From the NCBI GenBank assembly GCA_947372365.1, contig CANBTK010000153.1:1-5866 (forward strand): a stretch of 5,866 bases of DNA, written 5' to 3'. A program made the translations under genes and the position numbers. This DNA comes from Flavipsychrobacter stenotrophus. GTDB taxonomy: Bacteria; Bacteroidota; Bacteroidia; Chitinophagales; Chitinophagaceae. The notes under the pieces were generated by a model. It searched no databases. It worked only from the letters and a program-made list of their open reading frames with translations, and was not told where the DNA came from. Below are positions 5,796 through 5,866 of the stretch, one piece after another; the stretch's first letter is position 1, and each line of letters opens with the position of its first letter.

Positions 5796-5866
5796 AAACA
5801 ACATTAAGGACAGATATTACTGTTAAAGAGATTTGCGATGGCTTCGTATATAACGAACTTGAAGGG
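5792..5866 (+). CDS. Start of a probable DUF262-type protein, truncated by window edge
   Basis: The ATG at 5792 overlaps the methyltransferase stop as ATGA and opens a frame that runs to the window end, giving 25 residues. The stretch TDITVKEICDGFVYNELEG reads like the N-terminus of DUF262 proteins as I recall them, which continue with a glycine-rich turn and a QPEYQR-type motif that would lie beyond this window. DUF262 is the domain of GmrS-like partners in type IV restriction and is often followed by DUF1524 or HNH nuclease domains. The 4-base overlap implies translational coupling and a shared transcript with the methyltransferase, so this protein is a plausible effector of the same system. 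With only 25 residues the family call is tentative; the existence of a coding start is firmer because of the overlap and the same A+T-rich composition. Confidence 0.55.
   Translation, partial: MKTTLRTDITVKEICDGFVYNELEG

Noticed and set aside
1..5866. CRISPR array, tRNA, rRNA or insertion sequence
   Set aside because: No regularly spaced repeats, no tRNA-like arms with a CCA end, no rRNA-like stretches and no transposase or terminal inverted repeats were seen on either strand.

Overview
The window looks like a chromosomal piece from a member of the Bacteroidota, probably of the Chitinophagaceae/Sphingobacteriales type. Three things support this. Several genes carry the Bacteroidota -7 promoter element TAnnTTTG and show no Shine-Dalgarno sequence. 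One gene encodes a four-cysteine N-terminal module joined to a carboxypeptidase-regulatory-like beta domain, an architecture I know from that phylum. The housekeeping proteins also read like Bacteroidota versions. The assignment is an inference from sequence character, not from a database search.

Layout from left to right. Positions 1-582 (minus) hold the N-terminal 194 residues of a sugar-phosphate nucleotidyltransferase cut by the window edge. A 174-base divergent spacer with a small hairpin and a good -7 box separates it from 757-1572 (plus), a predicted single-pass membrane protein with a Cys4 head and a CarboxypepD_reg-like domain. Convergent to that is a VOC-superfamily (glyoxalase-fold) protein at 1602-1985 (minus). 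Next come a strong hairpin terminator and a small predicted secreted protein of unknown function at 2088-2465 (minus). A 144-base spacer with two inverted repeats leads to a full-length UbiD-family prFMN-dependent decarboxylase at 2610-4520 (minus). These genes do not form an obvious shared pathway; most appear to be independent units.

The character changes to the right of the UbiD gene. From about 4594 the DNA becomes markedly A+T-rich. It carries an EcoRI-type adenine-N6 DNA methyltransferase (4680-5795, plus), coupled by a 4-base ATGA overlap to a second gene (5792 to the window end). The visible 25 residues of that gene resemble the start of DUF262 proteins, a family linked to the GmrSD-type restriction nucleases. 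No EcoRI-like endonuclease is visible. The most interesting reading is therefore an acquired two-gene defence or restriction-modification cassette in which an EcoRI-family methylase is paired with a DUF262-type effector. That partner assignment rests on 25 residues and needs the sequence beyond the window.

Smaller points of interest are an EF-hand-like acidic loop inside the methyltransferase, a G-quadruplex-type G-run cluster at the junction between host-like and acquired DNA, a probably leaderless UbiD transcript, and a run of nine G at the 3' end of the UbiD coding sequence.
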